Assembly: GCA_028875655.1 (NCBI GenBank)
Contig: JAPPCX010000121.1
Span: 1 to 51,041 of the forward strand
Direction of reading: 5' to 3'
DNA: 51,041 nucleotides
From: Chloroflexota bacterium
GTDB lineage: Bacteria > Chloroflexota > Dehalococcoidia > Lucifugimonadales > UBA3495
Part shown: piece after piece, positions 24,769-33,443 of the stretch
Layout: the number at the start of each line of letters is the position of its first letter
Numbering within the stretch: the stretch's first letter is position 1
The notes under the pieces: generated by a model
Database searches by the model: none
What the model was told of the DNA's origin: nothing
Seen by the model: the letters and a program-made list of their open reading frames with translations, nothing else
Position numbers and translations under genes: made by a program

Positions 24769-26172
24769 GTGCCTACCTATGACTATGACCTGATCGTCAT
24801 CGGTTCGGGGCCGGCCGGCCAGAGGGCTGCAATCCAGGCAGCGAAACTCGACAAGAGTGTGGCCGCACTGGAAAGGCTGCCCATGCTCGGCGGCGTCGAC
24901 GTCAACACCGGCACAGCCAGCAAAACCCTTAGAGAGGCCGTGCTGCACCTGACTGGGTTCCGCGAACGCAACATTTACGGCGATTCCTATTCGGTCAAAC
25001 AGGACATCACCATGAGCGATCTCATGGTACGTACCGGGTACGTGATGCAGCAGCAGGTCGATATGCTCCGCGTACACTTTCTCCGCAACCAGGTGGAGAC
25101 GATCTACGCGGAGGGTTCGTTCGTTGACCCCCACACTATACGCCTCTCATTCACCGATAGCCGGTTGAACCGCGACATCACTGCGGAAAAGGTGATCATC
25201 GCCTGCGGGTCCTTTTCAACCACTCCGCCCATCGTTCACGTGGACGGCCGGCTGATCTTCGTCAGCGATGACGTGCTGAACCTGCCCGACATCCCGCGCA
25301 CGCTGACCGTCGTGGGCGGCGGCGCCATCGGCCTGGAATATTGCAGCACCTTCGCCGCGTTGGGTTCGCGGGTCACTCTGGTGGACCGGAACCCCCGCCT
25401 ACTGCAATTCGCCGACGATGAAGTTGTGGATACCCTGGTCTATCACTTGCGGCAAAACGGCGTAACGCTGCGCCTGAACGAAAACGTCAACGACATCGAG
25501 TACATGCGAGACCATCGCGGCGACCGGGTCCGCGTGCTGCTCGAAAGCGGCAAACAGATCGTCAGCGACGCCGTCATGTATTGCGTAGGACGCACCGGCA
25601 ACACCGCCGCCCTCAATCTGGAGGCGGCCGGCATTCAATCCGACGCCCGCGGCCGCATCAGCGTGGACAAGGACTACCAGACCTGCGTGGAAGGCATCTA
25701 CGCGGTCGGCGGAGTCATAGGCTTCCCCGACCTCACCTCCACCTCGCGGATGCAGGGTCGGCTCGCCGCCTGCCACGCCTTTGGCGAGCCGATTAATCGC
25801 TTCGACGGCCTCCTGCCCTACACCGTCAGAACGATTCCGGAGGTAGCCATGGTTGGCAAGACGGAATCGGAGCTTACTGACGCCGGGGTGTCCTACGAAG
25901 TGGGCAAGGCTAACTATCAGGAGACCATGAGCAGCGTCATGCAGGGCGACAACGCCGGCCTGTTGAAGCTCCTCTTCGACACGGAATCCAGGAAACTGCT
26001 CGGCGTCCACATTCTCGGTGAGGACGCATCGGAGTTGATCCACATTGGACAGGCGGTCATGGCCCATGGCGGAACGGTTGACTACTTCACCGAGGTCGTA
26101 ATCAGCTATCCCTCCCTCGCCGAGTGCTACGCCACCGCCGCCCTGAACGGCATCAATCGCTTGGAAGCGTGA
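24769..26172 (+). CDS. sthA: Soluble pyridine nucleotide transhydrogenase (Si-specific)
   Basis: FAD enzyme that exchanges hydride between NADPH and NAD+ to balance the two pools; cytoplasmic. 467 residues, GTG start with GGAGG upstream. The FAD motif VIGSGPAGQRAAIQAAKL, the central NAD(P) motif VVGGGAIGLEYCSTFAALG and the C-terminal dimerisation domain (PYTVRTIPEVAMVGKTE) are in order. In place of the redox-active CxxxxC of the disulfide reductases it has GVDVNTGTASKTLREA. This absence defines SthA within the flavoprotein disulfide reductase family. Confidence 0.93.
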   Translation: MPTYDYDLIVIGSGPAGQRAAIQAAKLDKSVAALERLPMLGGVDVNTGTASKTLREAVLHLTGFRERNIYGDSYSVKQDITMSDLMVRTGYVMQQQVDMLRVHFLRNQVETIYAEGSFVDPHTIRLSFTDSRLNRDITAEKVIIACGSFSTTPPIVHVDGRLIFVSDDVLNLPDIPRTLTVVGGGAIGLEYCSTFAALGSRVTLVDRNPRLLQFADDEVVDTLVYHLRQNGVTLRLNENVNDIEYMRDHRGDRVRVLLESGKQIVSDAVMYCVGRTGNTAALNLEAAGIQSDARGRISVDKDYQTCVEGIYAVGGVIGFPDLTSTSRMQGRLAACHAFGEPINRFDGLLPYTVRTIPEVAMVGKTESELTDAGVSYEVGKANYQETMSSVMQGDNAGLLKLLFDTESRKLLGVHILGEDASELIHIGQAVMAHGGTVDYFTEVVISYPSLAECYATAALNGINRLEA

Positions 26173-26225
26173 CGTGCCGCAGCCCTACGGCAACATAAGG
26201 GTGTGTGAAAGGCCAGCAGGCGCGC

Positions 26226-26253
26226 TTGTCGCGGCTCCCGTTGCTTGTATAAT
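26226..26253 (+). promoter_or_regulatory. Promoter of the CoA-transferase genes
   Basis: -35 TTGTCG (26226-26231), 16-bp spacer, perfect -10 TATAAT (26248-26253). Transcription would start near 26260, about 40 nt before the ATG at 26301. Confidence 0.6.
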
Positions 26254-26300
26254 GGCCGGCGTTGGCTGGGGCCGACCAATTTGAGCTGGGAGCCATCCCG

Positions 26301-26999
26301 ATGAAGAACAAGGTCTATCCCGATTTCGATTCTGCCGTTGCCGATATGAAGAAAGGCATGACGTTCATGTCGCCGGGTTTCGGCAACGTGGGCCTGGCCC
26401 GCAACTTGTTGGCCGCCGTGCATCGTCTGGGCGTCAAAGAGTTGACGGGTATTTCCAACAACGCCGGCAGCCTGGACGACCGTGTCGATGTGGGCACCTT
26501 GATCGAAGCCGGGCAGATCAAAAAAATGATCTGCGCTTTCACCGCTCCCACCCATCCGTCCCAAATCACCCCGTTCGTGCAGATGTACAATGACGATCTG
26601 CTCGACGCCGAGCTGGTTCCCCAGGGCACTTTGGCCGAGCGGATGCGCGCGGCGGCTGCCGGCATCGGCGCGTTCTACACCCCCGCCAGCGTGGGAACCG
26701 AGCTTGCCGAGGGCAAGGAGCACCGGGAGATCAACGGACGTACCTACGTGCTGGAATATCCGCTGCCCGCTGATTTCGCGCTCATCCGCGCCTACCGCGC
26801 CGACACCTTCGGCAACCTGCAATTCCGCCTCACCCAGCGCAACTTCAACCCGATAATGGCAATGGCCGCTGACATAACCGTCGTGGAGGTCGAGGATAGC
26901 ATAGTGGAGCCCGGCGAAATTGACCCCGATTGCGTTCACGTCCCCGGCGTGTACGTTGACCGCCTGGTCAAGATACCCGAAGACGGCATCTGGGACTAG
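26301..26999 (+). CDS. 3-oxoacid CoA-transferase family, subunit A
   Basis: 232 residues from the ATG at 26301 (GGGAG upstream). Family I CoA-transferase alpha chain: the phosphate-loop-like segment SPGFGNVGLARNLL, then GISNNAG and the later PLPADFALIRAYRADTFGN segment. It works as a heteromer with subunit B, 113 bp downstream, transferring CoA between a dicarboxylate such as succinate and a 3-oxo acid or other acyl acceptor; specificity is not evident. The 113-bp gap is unusually wide for such a pair and is filled by two repeat elements. Confidence 0.9.
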   Translation: MKNKVYPDFDSAVADMKKGMTFMSPGFGNVGLARNLLAAVHRLGVKELTGISNNAGSLDDRVDVGTLIEAGQIKKMICAFTAPTHPSQITPFVQMYNDDLLDAELVPQGTLAERMRAAAAGIGAFYTPASVGTELAEGKEHREINGRTYVLEYPLPADFALIRAYRADTFGNLQFRLTQRNFNPIMAMAADITVVEVEDSIVEPGEIDPDCVHVPGVYVDRLVKIPEDGIWD

Positions 27000-27016
27000 G
27001 ACCCGCTGGCAGCTGC

Positions 27017-27092
27017 CGTCATTCCGGCGAAAGCCGGAATCCAGGAAGGATAATCGAGCAATCCTCGCTTATCCTGTCCATCCACGCCAAAA
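27017..27092. repeat. Two dispersed repeats between CoA-transferase subunit genes (families A and B)
   Basis: 27017-27046 is a palindromic CGTCATTCCGGC-GAAA-GCCGGAATCC element (family A). 27068-27092 is a TTATCCTGTCCATCCACGCC element (family B) lying in the sense orientation just upstream of the subunit B ribosome binding site. Confidence 0.6.
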
Positions 27093-27112
27093 CACCTGAA
27101 AGGAGTGGACAA

Positions 27113-27802
27113 ATGACCACCGCTGACAAGCCCCGTCTCTCCCGACAAGCCATGTGTGACCGCTTGGCCATGGAGTTTCAGGACGGCTGGATCGTGAACC
27201 TGGGCGTCGGAATGCCCACGCTGTGCTCCAACTACCTTGAGTGTGAGCCGGACAAGGAAATCATCTTCCACTCGGAAAACGGCGTGATCGGGTTCGGCCC
27301 GCTGGCCCCCGCCGGCGAAGAGGATAGACACCTGGTCAACGCCGGCGGCCAGAACGTTGTCGCGCTGCCCGGCATGGCCATCGTCCACCACGCCGATTCC
27401 TTCGGGCTGATTCGCAAGGGCATGGTGGATGTCACTGTGATGGGCGCCTACGAGGTGTCGGAGAACGGCGACTTCGCCAACTGGCGCATACCAGTGCGCA
27501 AGGGCGGCGGCATCGGCGGGGCCATGGACCTGGCAGCGTGCGCCAAGCGGGTGTTCATCGCCATGGAGCACAACCAGCGCAACGGCGCGCCCCGCGTCCT
27601 GAAGAGCTGCAACCTACCCATCACGGCGCCCGGCGTGGTCAAGCTGCTGGCCACCGACCTGGGCCTGTTCGAGATCACCGAGGCGGGATTCGTCCTGAAA
27701 GAACACGCCCCCGGCTGGTCCCCCGAGGACATCCAGGAGCAGACTGAGGCGGAACTGATCATCGCCGACGACCTACGTGAGATACGAGTACGGCCGGAGT
27801 AA
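27113..27802 (+). CDS. 3-oxoacid CoA-transferase family, subunit B
   Basis: 229 residues, AAGGAG 8 nt before the ATG. Beta chain with the active-site Glu in HSENGVIGFGP, preceded by NLGVGMPTLCSNYL and followed by GGQNVVALPGMAIVHHADSFGLIRKG. The Glu forms the enzyme-CoA thioester in this family. GKGG-type loop KGGGIGGAMDLA and the C-terminal lobe (SCNLPITAPGVVKLLATDL) are intact. Partner is subunit A. Confidence 0.92.
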   Translation: MTTADKPRLSRQAMCDRLAMEFQDGWIVNLGVGMPTLCSNYLECEPDKEIIFHSENGVIGFGPLAPAGEEDRHLVNAGGQNVVALPGMAIVHHADSFGLIRKGMVDVTVMGAYEVSENGDFANWRIPVRKGGGIGGAMDLAACAKRVFIAMEHNQRNGAPRVLKSCNLPITAPGVVKLLATDLGLFEITEAGFVLKEHAPGWSPEDIQEQTEAELIIADDLREIRVRPE

Positions 27803-27821
27803 CTTCCAACGGCATATAGCG

Positions 27822-27860
27822 AAGCAAATGGGCAGCACATTTCGCGCCGCCCACTTGCTT
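27822..27860. terminator. Bidirectional stem-loop terminator
   Basis: Arms AAGCAAATGGGC (27822-27833) and GCCCACTTGCTT (27849-27860) form a 12-bp stem with one mismatch and a 15-nt loop. Short A and T runs flank it. It lies between converging genes (ends at 27802 and 27904), as expected for a shared terminator. Confidence 0.6.
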
Positions 27861-27903
27861 ATTTGTCCACCGCCTTTGGCGAGTCCCATCGTCCAAAAAT
27901 AGG

Positions 27904-28656
27904 CTACCCAAAATACCCCTGCCCTCCGTTCACGTGCAGGGTCTGGCCGGTTACGAAGCCGCCGTCATCCGTGCACAGGAAGGTGACCGCCGATGCGATC
28001 TCTTCGGGCTTGCCCTGCCTGCCAAGCGGGATGCCCGAAGAGTCGGGGACCCGACCGGCGTACCACTCGGGGTTGGCCCGGGACGTGTCGATGCTGCCGG
28101 GCGCAATCACGTTGACCCGGATGTTGTGGGGCGCGAATTCCGATGCTAGGGCCCGGGCCATCCCCACCAGGCCCATCTTGGCCGCCGACACATGCGCCCG
28201 CTGCGCCGTGCCGCGGAACGCGCCGTCGCCCGTCAAAAAGACTATGCGCCCGAAGTTGTTGTCCACCATCTGCTGGATGACGCCGCGTGTCGTGTAAAAA
28301 GAGCCGTCCAGCACCACACCGCGCACGTGCTCCCAGTCTTCCAGGGTCAACTCGGTGAACGGCTTGTGTGGACGGATGGCCGCGTTGTTAATCAGGATGT
28401 CAATGCGGCCGAACGTGGACATCGCCGCGTCAATCATGGCGTCCACCTGCTCTTTCTGCGACACATCGGCCAGCACTGGCAGCGCCTTGACGCCCAGTTC
28501 CTCAACCGCCGCCGCGGTGGCCTCCGCCTCATCCCGGTTGCTGCGGGCGTTAACCACGATGTTCGCTCCCTCTGATGCCATCATCAACGCCGTCGCGCGG
28601 CCAATGTTGCGGCCCGATCCGGTGATCAACGCTACTCTGCCGTCCAGCTTGCCCAT
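27904..28656 (-). CDS. SDR-family oxidoreductase with altered active-site motif
   Basis: 250 residues. The cofactor motif TGSGRNIGRA, NNAA and the C-terminal LCTDDGGFVTGQTLHVNGG are typical of classical short-chain dehydrogenases. The usual catalytic Ser and the Tyr of YxxxK are absent: the aligned region reads FLTGDGAF and AHVSAAKMG, with Val in the Tyr position and only the Lys kept. A preceding His and the AAK form resemble 2,4-dienoyl-CoA reductases, which also lack the standard YxxxK Tyr. A CoA-linked substrate is therefore possible (inference). It is divergent from the lipoprotein gene. Confidence 0.85.
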   Translation of the reverse strand: MGKLDGRVALITGSGRNIGRATALMMASEGANIVVNARSNRDEAEATAAAVEELGVKALPVLADVSQKEQVDAMIDAAMSTFGRIDILINNAAIRPHKPFTELTLEDWEHVRGVVLDGSFYTTRGVIQQMVDNNFGRIVFLTGDGAFRGTAQRAHVSAAKMGLVGMARALASEFAPHNIRVNVIAPGSIDTSRANPEWYAGRVPDSSGIPLGRQGKPEEIASAVTFLCTDDGGFVTGQTLHVNGGQGYFG

Positions 28657-28701
28657 GTTTCCGTCTCCTCACATTCCAGAATCCTGTGGTTGAATGCGGG
28701 C

Positions 28702-28734
28702 ATTATAGCGTACCACTCGAACTGCCCCTATACT
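28702..28734. promoter_or_regulatory. Divergent promoters for SDR (minus) and metallopeptidase lipoprotein (plus)
   Basis: On the minus strand TATAAT occupies 28707-28702, about 45 nt from the SDR start. On the plus strand TATACT at 28729-28734 lies 7 nt from the ATG at 28741, which would give a leaderless or nearly leaderless transcript. -35 elements are not convincing for either. Confidence 0.4.
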
Positions 28735-28740
28735 GTCCTC

Positions 28741-30597
28741 ATGCGTTACATTTTGCCCGTCCTCGCCGTGCTGCTGATCAGCCTGGCGCTTGCCTGCGGC
28801 GACGAGACATCAACCAACCCCGATGCCCAGGCGACCATAGACGCGGCGATTGCCCGGATCAATGTTACCCTGGCGGCGCAAGTGGATGAAACGACGCCGA
28901 CGCCGACTGCAACGCCCACCGCCACTCCCGCAGCTGACGCGCCAACCCCGTCCCCTACTGTAGTACCCACGCTGCCCCCGACACCGGAACCTGAGCCGCA
29001 GCGGTCTCCTACTGCCACTGCCGGGCCACCCCCGGACGCTCTGACCCGGGTGCGTAACTGGGATTACGCACTGCAGAACGTTCCTGAATCGGTGGCCCGA
29101 ATTGCCGCCATCCCCTGGATTACTGACGGGCTGGAAGAAGGCAACGAATTTAACGCTGCCGAGCGGTTGGTCAATATCGCAATTGACGCGCCGGAAGCTT
29201 TGGATGTATTGCTCAATGCAGACTCCATAAGCGAGCGGCTGTCTCCTTTACACCTGCCGGCTGCTTTGTCCTTACAACGAATGGCGCAGAACCGACCTGA
29301 CCGTTTGGCCCAACTCACCAGAGCCGGATGGTTCCGCGACGGATTGACTGAGGCTGAGGCCGCCATCGTAGCCGCGCTTTACGAACGCTCCAGGTTTCAG
29401 TCGCCCGAATTCGACAGCATAGTGAGCGATCCCGGCATACTTGCCGTTGAAATAGCCTCCGCCAGGAACCGCGCCGGCGAGATCGTTCCCATCGCCGTCA
29501 TACGATCCGGAAGCCCTCCGGCTGACTCGCCGGTCATCACCGTCACTCAACTTGCGGTACCCCTCCTGGAAGAGATGTTTGACGCGCCTTTTCCCACGCC
29601 GGCTATCGTCATACATGTCACGCAATACGTAGCCGGTACGGCTGCCGGCACCAATCACCAGACCCACGTTACCTTGAAACCCGAACTGGATACCAATGAA
29701 GAGCCGGATTTCGGATACCATGCCATTTTCCACGAGATCGCGCACTACTATCTGTACGCCCGCCCCACATGGTACGCCGAAGGCGCCGCCGACTTCGCGG
29801 CGTCCTATGCGCGACATATCACTGCCGGCGCTCCAATCGAAGCCACCAACAGCCCATGCGCCGTGACAACCTCGCTTCGTGACCTGGAACTGCTGTTGCC
29901 CACCGATGCCGGAGATGTCGGAGCCGGCGTGAACCCTGACCTGTGGCAGTGCAATTACTCATTAGGCGAGCGGCTGATGCTTGCCCTCTACAACCAACTC
30001 GGAGCGGAACGGTTCCTGCAGGGCTGGCGTGAGCTGTACCACACTGTGGCGCGGCAGCCATCGTATCCCTCCCAGTACGACTTTCAGAACGAGGTCGAAC
30101 TGCGGGTGGCCTGGCTGCGCGCCGGAGGCCGGTTGATGCAGCCGGAGTTGGAACATATTTGGGACCAATGGTATCGTGGCACGGCCAGCCCGAACGTCGC
30201 AGCAGTGCCGGACTCTACGGCGCCGAACCCCGACCTACCCTCGGTTAGCGGACGCATCGACCGCGCGTATCTGACGCTGACGCTGGCGGGTTCCCCGACA
30301 GGCAGCTTTTCGGATCGCGACGTTTCCGGCTGGGTGTACCTGGCTTTGGAATACTCTCACGGGGTCGTAGGCAATCCCCGGCAACTTACCCTGGAGGTCG
30401 TTGAGCATTTCCAGGATGGGTTCGCCTACTCCCGTCGCAACGTCACCATCGATTTTGAGCCGCAGTATTCCGGGGGCACTCAGTGGATTTCCCTGGGCCC
30501 ATCGCCACCCAACCGCTGGGCTCCCGGTCGCTATTGGGCCTACGTGTATGAGTCAGGGCGCAAAGTGGCCGAGGTGGAGTTCGAAGTAACGCCGTAA
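28741..30597 (+). CDS. Lipoprotein with HExxH zinc-metallopeptidase-like domain
   Basis: 618 residues from the ATG at 28741, giving a clean lipoprotein signal (MRYILPVLAVLLISLALAC, Cys19); an upstream Met at 28690 would ruin it. After a Thr/Pro/Glu tether (about 50-100) come a helical segment and a peptidase-like region with HEIAH (331-335), then WYAEGAADF (Glu347), the pattern of zinc peptidases in which two His and a downstream Glu bind the metal. The C-terminal ~130 residues look like a beta-sandwich. Likely an extracytoplasmic, membrane-tethered peptidase of unknown substrate. Confidence 0.8.
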   Translation: MRYILPVLAVLLISLALACGDETSTNPDAQATIDAAIARINVTLAAQVDETTPTPTATPTATPAADAPTPSPTVVPTLPPTPEPEPQRSPTATAGPPPDALTRVRNWDYALQNVPESVARIAAIPWITDGLEEGNEFNAAERLVNIAIDAPEALDVLLNADSISERLSPLHLPAALSLQRMAQNRPDRLAQLTRAGWFRDGLTEAEAAIVAALYERSRFQSPEFDSIVSDPGILAVEIASARNRAGEIVPIAVIRSGSPPADSPVITVTQLAVPLLEEMFDAPFPTPAIVIHVTQYVAGTAAGTNHQTHVTLKPELDTNEEPDFGYHAIFHEIAHYYLYARPTWYAEGAADFAASYARHITAGAPIEATNSPCAVTTSLRDLELLLPTDAGDVGAGVNPDLWQCNYSLGERLMLALYNQLGAERFLQGWRELYHTVARQPSYPSQYDFQNEVELRVAWLRAGGRLMQPELEHIWDQWYRGTASPNVAAVPDSTAPNPDLPSVSGRIDRAYLTLTLAGSPTGSFSDRDVSGWVYLALEYSHGVVGNPRQLTLEVVEHFQDGFAYSRRNVTIDFEPQYSGGTQWISLGPSPPNRWAPGRYWAYVYESGRKVAEVEFEVTP

Positions 30598-30628
30598 GGG
30601 ACGGCTGATTACGGGTCGAAAGGGTCCT

Positions 30629-31756
30629 TCAGGCGAGCAACCGATTCAACCCTGCGTGGCGCGCCGGGTCCAGGTCGCGCCCGGCGAGGGCCGGGTGATC
30701 AGGGCCGTAGCGGTGGCAGCGGAAGGTGGCGTTGGTGTATTCCATACCGGCCCCTCCGCCGGCCGCATTACTGTACATGAAGAACGGGTTGATGTATTCC
30801 CAAACTATTTCGCCCCTGGGAGTCACCTCGAACATACGGCCCGGCGCGCCCTCACAGATCAGTGTGTTGCCGTTGGGCTGCCGTTCGGCGCTGCTGATGT
30901 TGTAGCTGTAGAACGATATGGGCGGCGCGCCCAGGTATTGCCAGTGAATCTCGTTGGTTTCGGGATCAACTTCGACGATGCGGGAATGGCTGGCGCCGCG
31001 GCGATGGCTGCCGTTGTCGAAAATAAGTACGCGGCCACTGTCCAGCCAGGTAGGATGGTGCTGCTGGTAGAGTTCGCCGGGCCCCCACTTCCACTTGAAC
31101 GCTCCGGAGGCGCGGTCAACGATGCCCACGGTGCTGGTAAGACGGAAGCTGACCAGGAGATCGCCATCGGGGGTAACGTTGAGGCAATTCTGGTGGGTCC
31201 ATTCGCGACGTGGTTCCATGTGGGAGATAATGTCCTCGGATAGGTCCAGGTGTTCCCAGGAACGCCATTCCCAGACGGTGGCTCCGTCGGGAGTAATCTC
31301 GCGGACAACGTCGCCCAGCATACCCGGAGCGAAATCAACGTCGTATCCGCCCTGCACCTGATCCGGCAGGCCGTTGGGGAGAGGTTCCCAGAGCAACGCC
31401 AAAGTGTTGCCGTTGGGCAGGCGTTCGTAGTCGTGATGCAGCGCGTTGTCCCGGTAAGCCCACACCAGGTTGCTGTCCCAATCCAGCTCGATGATGCTGG
31501 CCGACGAGCCGCCCACGGTTTCGATGCCGCCGGCATCCTGGGGCGGCATGGTCCGGCAGAGCAGGTTGCCGTTGTCCAGCAGGTAGGCGTAATGGATGCC
31601 TTCCCCGGAGTGCCAGCGATGGACGACGTTGCCGCGCATGTCAATCAGGTAGGCATCGTGCCCGCCGCGGGTGGTGGAGAACAGCGTATAGCCCCGTTGA
31701 CAAGCTGCCGGCGTGTAGTGAATCAACCCCACCGGATGATGAATAGACCAGCCCAT
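30629..31756 (-). CDS. Arylsulfotransferase (ASST)-like beta-propeller protein
   Basis: 375 residues from the ATG at 31756 (GGAGG 8 nt upstream); the frame continues to 31930 without a better start. Repeated propeller blades of the ASST/PQQ type: GHDAYLIDMRGNVVHRWHSG, LHHDYERLPNGNTLALLWE, HQNCLNVTPDGDLLVSFR, RMFEVTPRGEIVWEYINP. No signal peptide was found, whereas true ASSTs are periplasmic, so the sulfotransferase function is uncertain and a generic propeller role is possible. Confidence 0.8.
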   Translation of the reverse strand: MGWSIHHPVGLIHYTPAACQRGYTLFSTTRGGHDAYLIDMRGNVVHRWHSGEGIHYAYLLDNGNLLCRTMPPQDAGGIETVGGSSASIIELDWDSNLVWAYRDNALHHDYERLPNGNTLALLWEPLPNGLPDQVQGGYDVDFAPGMLGDVVREITPDGATVWEWRSWEHLDLSEDIISHMEPRREWTHQNCLNVTPDGDLLVSFRLTSTVGIVDRASGAFKWKWGPGELYQQHHPTWLDSGRVLIFDNGSHRRGASHSRIVEVDPETNEIHWQYLGAPPISFYSYNISSAERQPNGNTLICEGAPGRMFEVTPRGEIVWEYINPFFMYSNAAGGGAGMEYTNATFRCHRYGPDHPALAGRDLDPARHAGLNRLLA

Positions 31757-31786
31757 GAAAATGTCCTCCGTACTGATGGTTGGCGG

Positions 31787-31795
31787 ATTATAGCA
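31787..31795 (-). promoter_or_regulatory. Extended -10 promoter of the ASST-like gene
   Basis: On the minus strand TGCTATAAT (TGn plus TATAAT, 31795-31787) lies about 30 nt upstream of the ATG at 31756. No -35 match, as is common for extended -10 promoters. Confidence 0.5.
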
Positions 31796-31853
31796 GGGGG
31801 TGGTCCGGGCGCCCGCATACCGGCGGCGACGGTGGTGTGCTATCTTGCGCGGC

Positions 31854-32750
31854 GTGTGGATTTTCCTGGCCATTTGCAGCGCAGCCTCGCTGGGACTCGC
31901 GAACATCGCCCACAAGCGGCTGCTGGACAACTACCTGGACGGCGTCGGCGTGCTGGGCGCCGGTTCGATTTTGACCCGCCTGACCTTCGGCGCGATTGTC
32001 CTGGCGGTGGTGGGCTGGCCTACGGATGCGCCGTTGCAGGCGGTGAGTATGGGACTGCTGTCGGGAGTGTGCCTGGGGGCTGGCCTGCTGTTCCTGTTCC
32101 TGGGATTGAAACTGGGGGAGGCCTCGCGGGCGGTGGCGGTGAGCCAGACCAATCCCATCCTGGTGGCGCTGCTGGTGCTGGCGATACTGGGGGAGCACGT
32201 TGGCCCGTGGCAATGGACGGCCATCGCGCTGGTGGTATGCGGCGCGATCCTGGTTTCCGTGGAGGGATTGGGGAGGCGGCTGTTCCGGCTTACGCCGGGG
32301 CTGACCGCGTTGGTCGCCAGTTCGGTGGGACTGGGCCTGTCTTTCTTCCTGGCGAAGCTGGTGCTGGACGAGCTGACGCCGTGGGAGGTGTTCATGCTGC
32401 AGGAGCTGGGGATGGCGCCGGTGTTCTGCGTGTTCGGCCAACCGTCCAACTGGCGCAAGCTGTACGCCGGGCTGCGCTCCAAGCCGGCGCTGGCAACGTT
32501 CCTGATCGGCGAAGCGCTGCTGCCACAACTGGCGATAGCGCTGTTCCTGTGGTCGTTCGCTTACGGGCCGGTGTCGCTGGCGTCGGCGATCCTGGCGACG
32601 CGGCCGATGTTCGTATTCATCGCGGGGTCGCTGCTGAGCTGGCGCAGGTTGGGCCTGCTGCAGGAGTCGCTGGGAACGTCGGCGCTGGTGGCCAAGTTCA
32701 TCGCGATTGTGATGATCGTTGCCGGGACCACGCTGCTGGCGGTGGCCTGA
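31854..32750 (+). CDS. EamA/DMT-family transporter
   Basis: 298 residues from the GTG at 31854, which begins directly in the first membrane helix (WIFLAICSAASLGLANIA). The frame opens earlier at 31800, but that part is Arg-rich and antisense-like. About ten hydrophobic helices in two repeats are visible, e.g. GLLSGVCLGAGLLFLFLGL and ATFLIGEALLPQLAIALFL. EamA proteins export or import small metabolites (amino acids, nucleotide sugars, drugs); substrate unknown. No strong Shine-Dalgarno. Confidence 0.85.
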   Translation: MWIFLAICSAASLGLANIAHKRLLDNYLDGVGVLGAGSILTRLTFGAIVLAVVGWPTDAPLQAVSMGLLSGVCLGAGLLFLFLGLKLGEASRAVAVSQTNPILVALLVLAILGEHVGPWQWTAIALVVCGAILVSVEGLGRRLFRLTPGLTALVASSVGLGLSFFLAKLVLDELTPWEVFMLQELGMAPVFCVFGQPSNWRKLYAGLRSKPALATFLIGEALLPQLAIALFLWSFAYGPVSLASAILATRPMFVFIAGSLLSWRRLGLLQESLGTSALVAKFIAIVMIVAGTTLLAVA

Positions 32751-32754
32751 TGGC

Positions 32755-32781
32755 GGTTCGACAGGCTCGCCATGAGCGGGA
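32755..32781. repeat. Dispersed repeat GGTTCGACAGGCTCGCCATG (family D)
   Basis: Directly downstream of the transporter gene. A second copy, GGTTTGACAGGCTCACCATG, is at 34924-34950 in the same orientation. Both continue with AGCGGG. Confidence 0.6.
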
Positions 32782-32814
32782 GGCAGCCGGCTTTGGGCGG
32801 GCGCCCGCCGGCGG

Positions 32815-33429
32815 CTACAGCGAAACTGACTCCGCCGGGCGGCTGCGGAACTTGAGGCTCCAGAAGTGGACCACGCCGACGATGACGAACAGCCCGACGC
32901 AGTACCAGACGATGCCCCACGAAGCGTCGAACAGGGCCCGGGCCAGGACGATTGAAGAGACATAGACGAAGGCCAGCGTCCACGTCGTGCTGCGGGTGCG
33001 CCAGAGGATGGCCAACGCGGGCAGGGCGATGAGCAGGACCGGGCCGGTGAGGACGGCGGCGGTAACGCCCACTGCCGTGGCCGCGCCACGGCCGCCTCGG
33101 AACCGCAGCCAGACCGGCCAGACGTGTCCGGCGATGGCGGCGGCTCCGCTCAGCAATCCGAGGCCGGACACGGTGTCCCAGGAGCCGGCGAGGACGTTGA
33201 AGAACACCACCGCGACAGCGCCTTTGGCGATGTCCAGCGTGCCGACGAACACTCCCCAACGGGAGCCGAGCAGGCGTCCGATGTTGGCCGCGCCGGCGTT
33301 GCCATCGCCGGCTGATCTGATGTCAGCGAACGCGCCGCCGACCCTTTGCGCGACGAGATAAGCGGTCGGCAGGCTGCCCAGCAGGTAACCGAGTCCGCCG
33401 GCGGCGGACCACGCCAGCAGCCAGAGCAT
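32815..33429 (-). CDS. plsY: Acyl-phosphate glycerol-3-phosphate acyltransferase
   Basis: Integral membrane enzyme that acylates glycerol-3-phosphate from acyl-phosphate, the first step of phospholipid synthesis. 204 residues, usual length. The three PlsY motifs are present: GSLPTAYLVAQRVGG, then SAGDGNAGAANIGRLLG, then FRGGRGAATAVGV. About five membrane helices. It lies 14 bp downstream of ilvE on the same strand. Confidence 0.93.
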   Translation of the reverse strand: MLWLLAWSAAGGLGYLLGSLPTAYLVAQRVGGAFADIRSAGDGNAGAANIGRLLGSRWGVFVGTLDIAKGAVAVVFFNVLAGSWDTVSGLGLLSGAAAIAGHVWPVWLRFRGGRGAATAVGVTAAVLTGPVLLIALPALAILWRTRSTTWTLAFVYVSSIVLARALFDASWGIVWYCVGLFVIVGVVHFWSLKFRSRPAESVSL

Positions 33430-33443
33430 GTGTCACCATTCCG

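Noticed and set aside
31788-33089. Minus-strand frame of 433 codons over the EamA and plsY region
   Set aside because: Opposes a recognisable transporter and runs out of frame through plsY; no domain.
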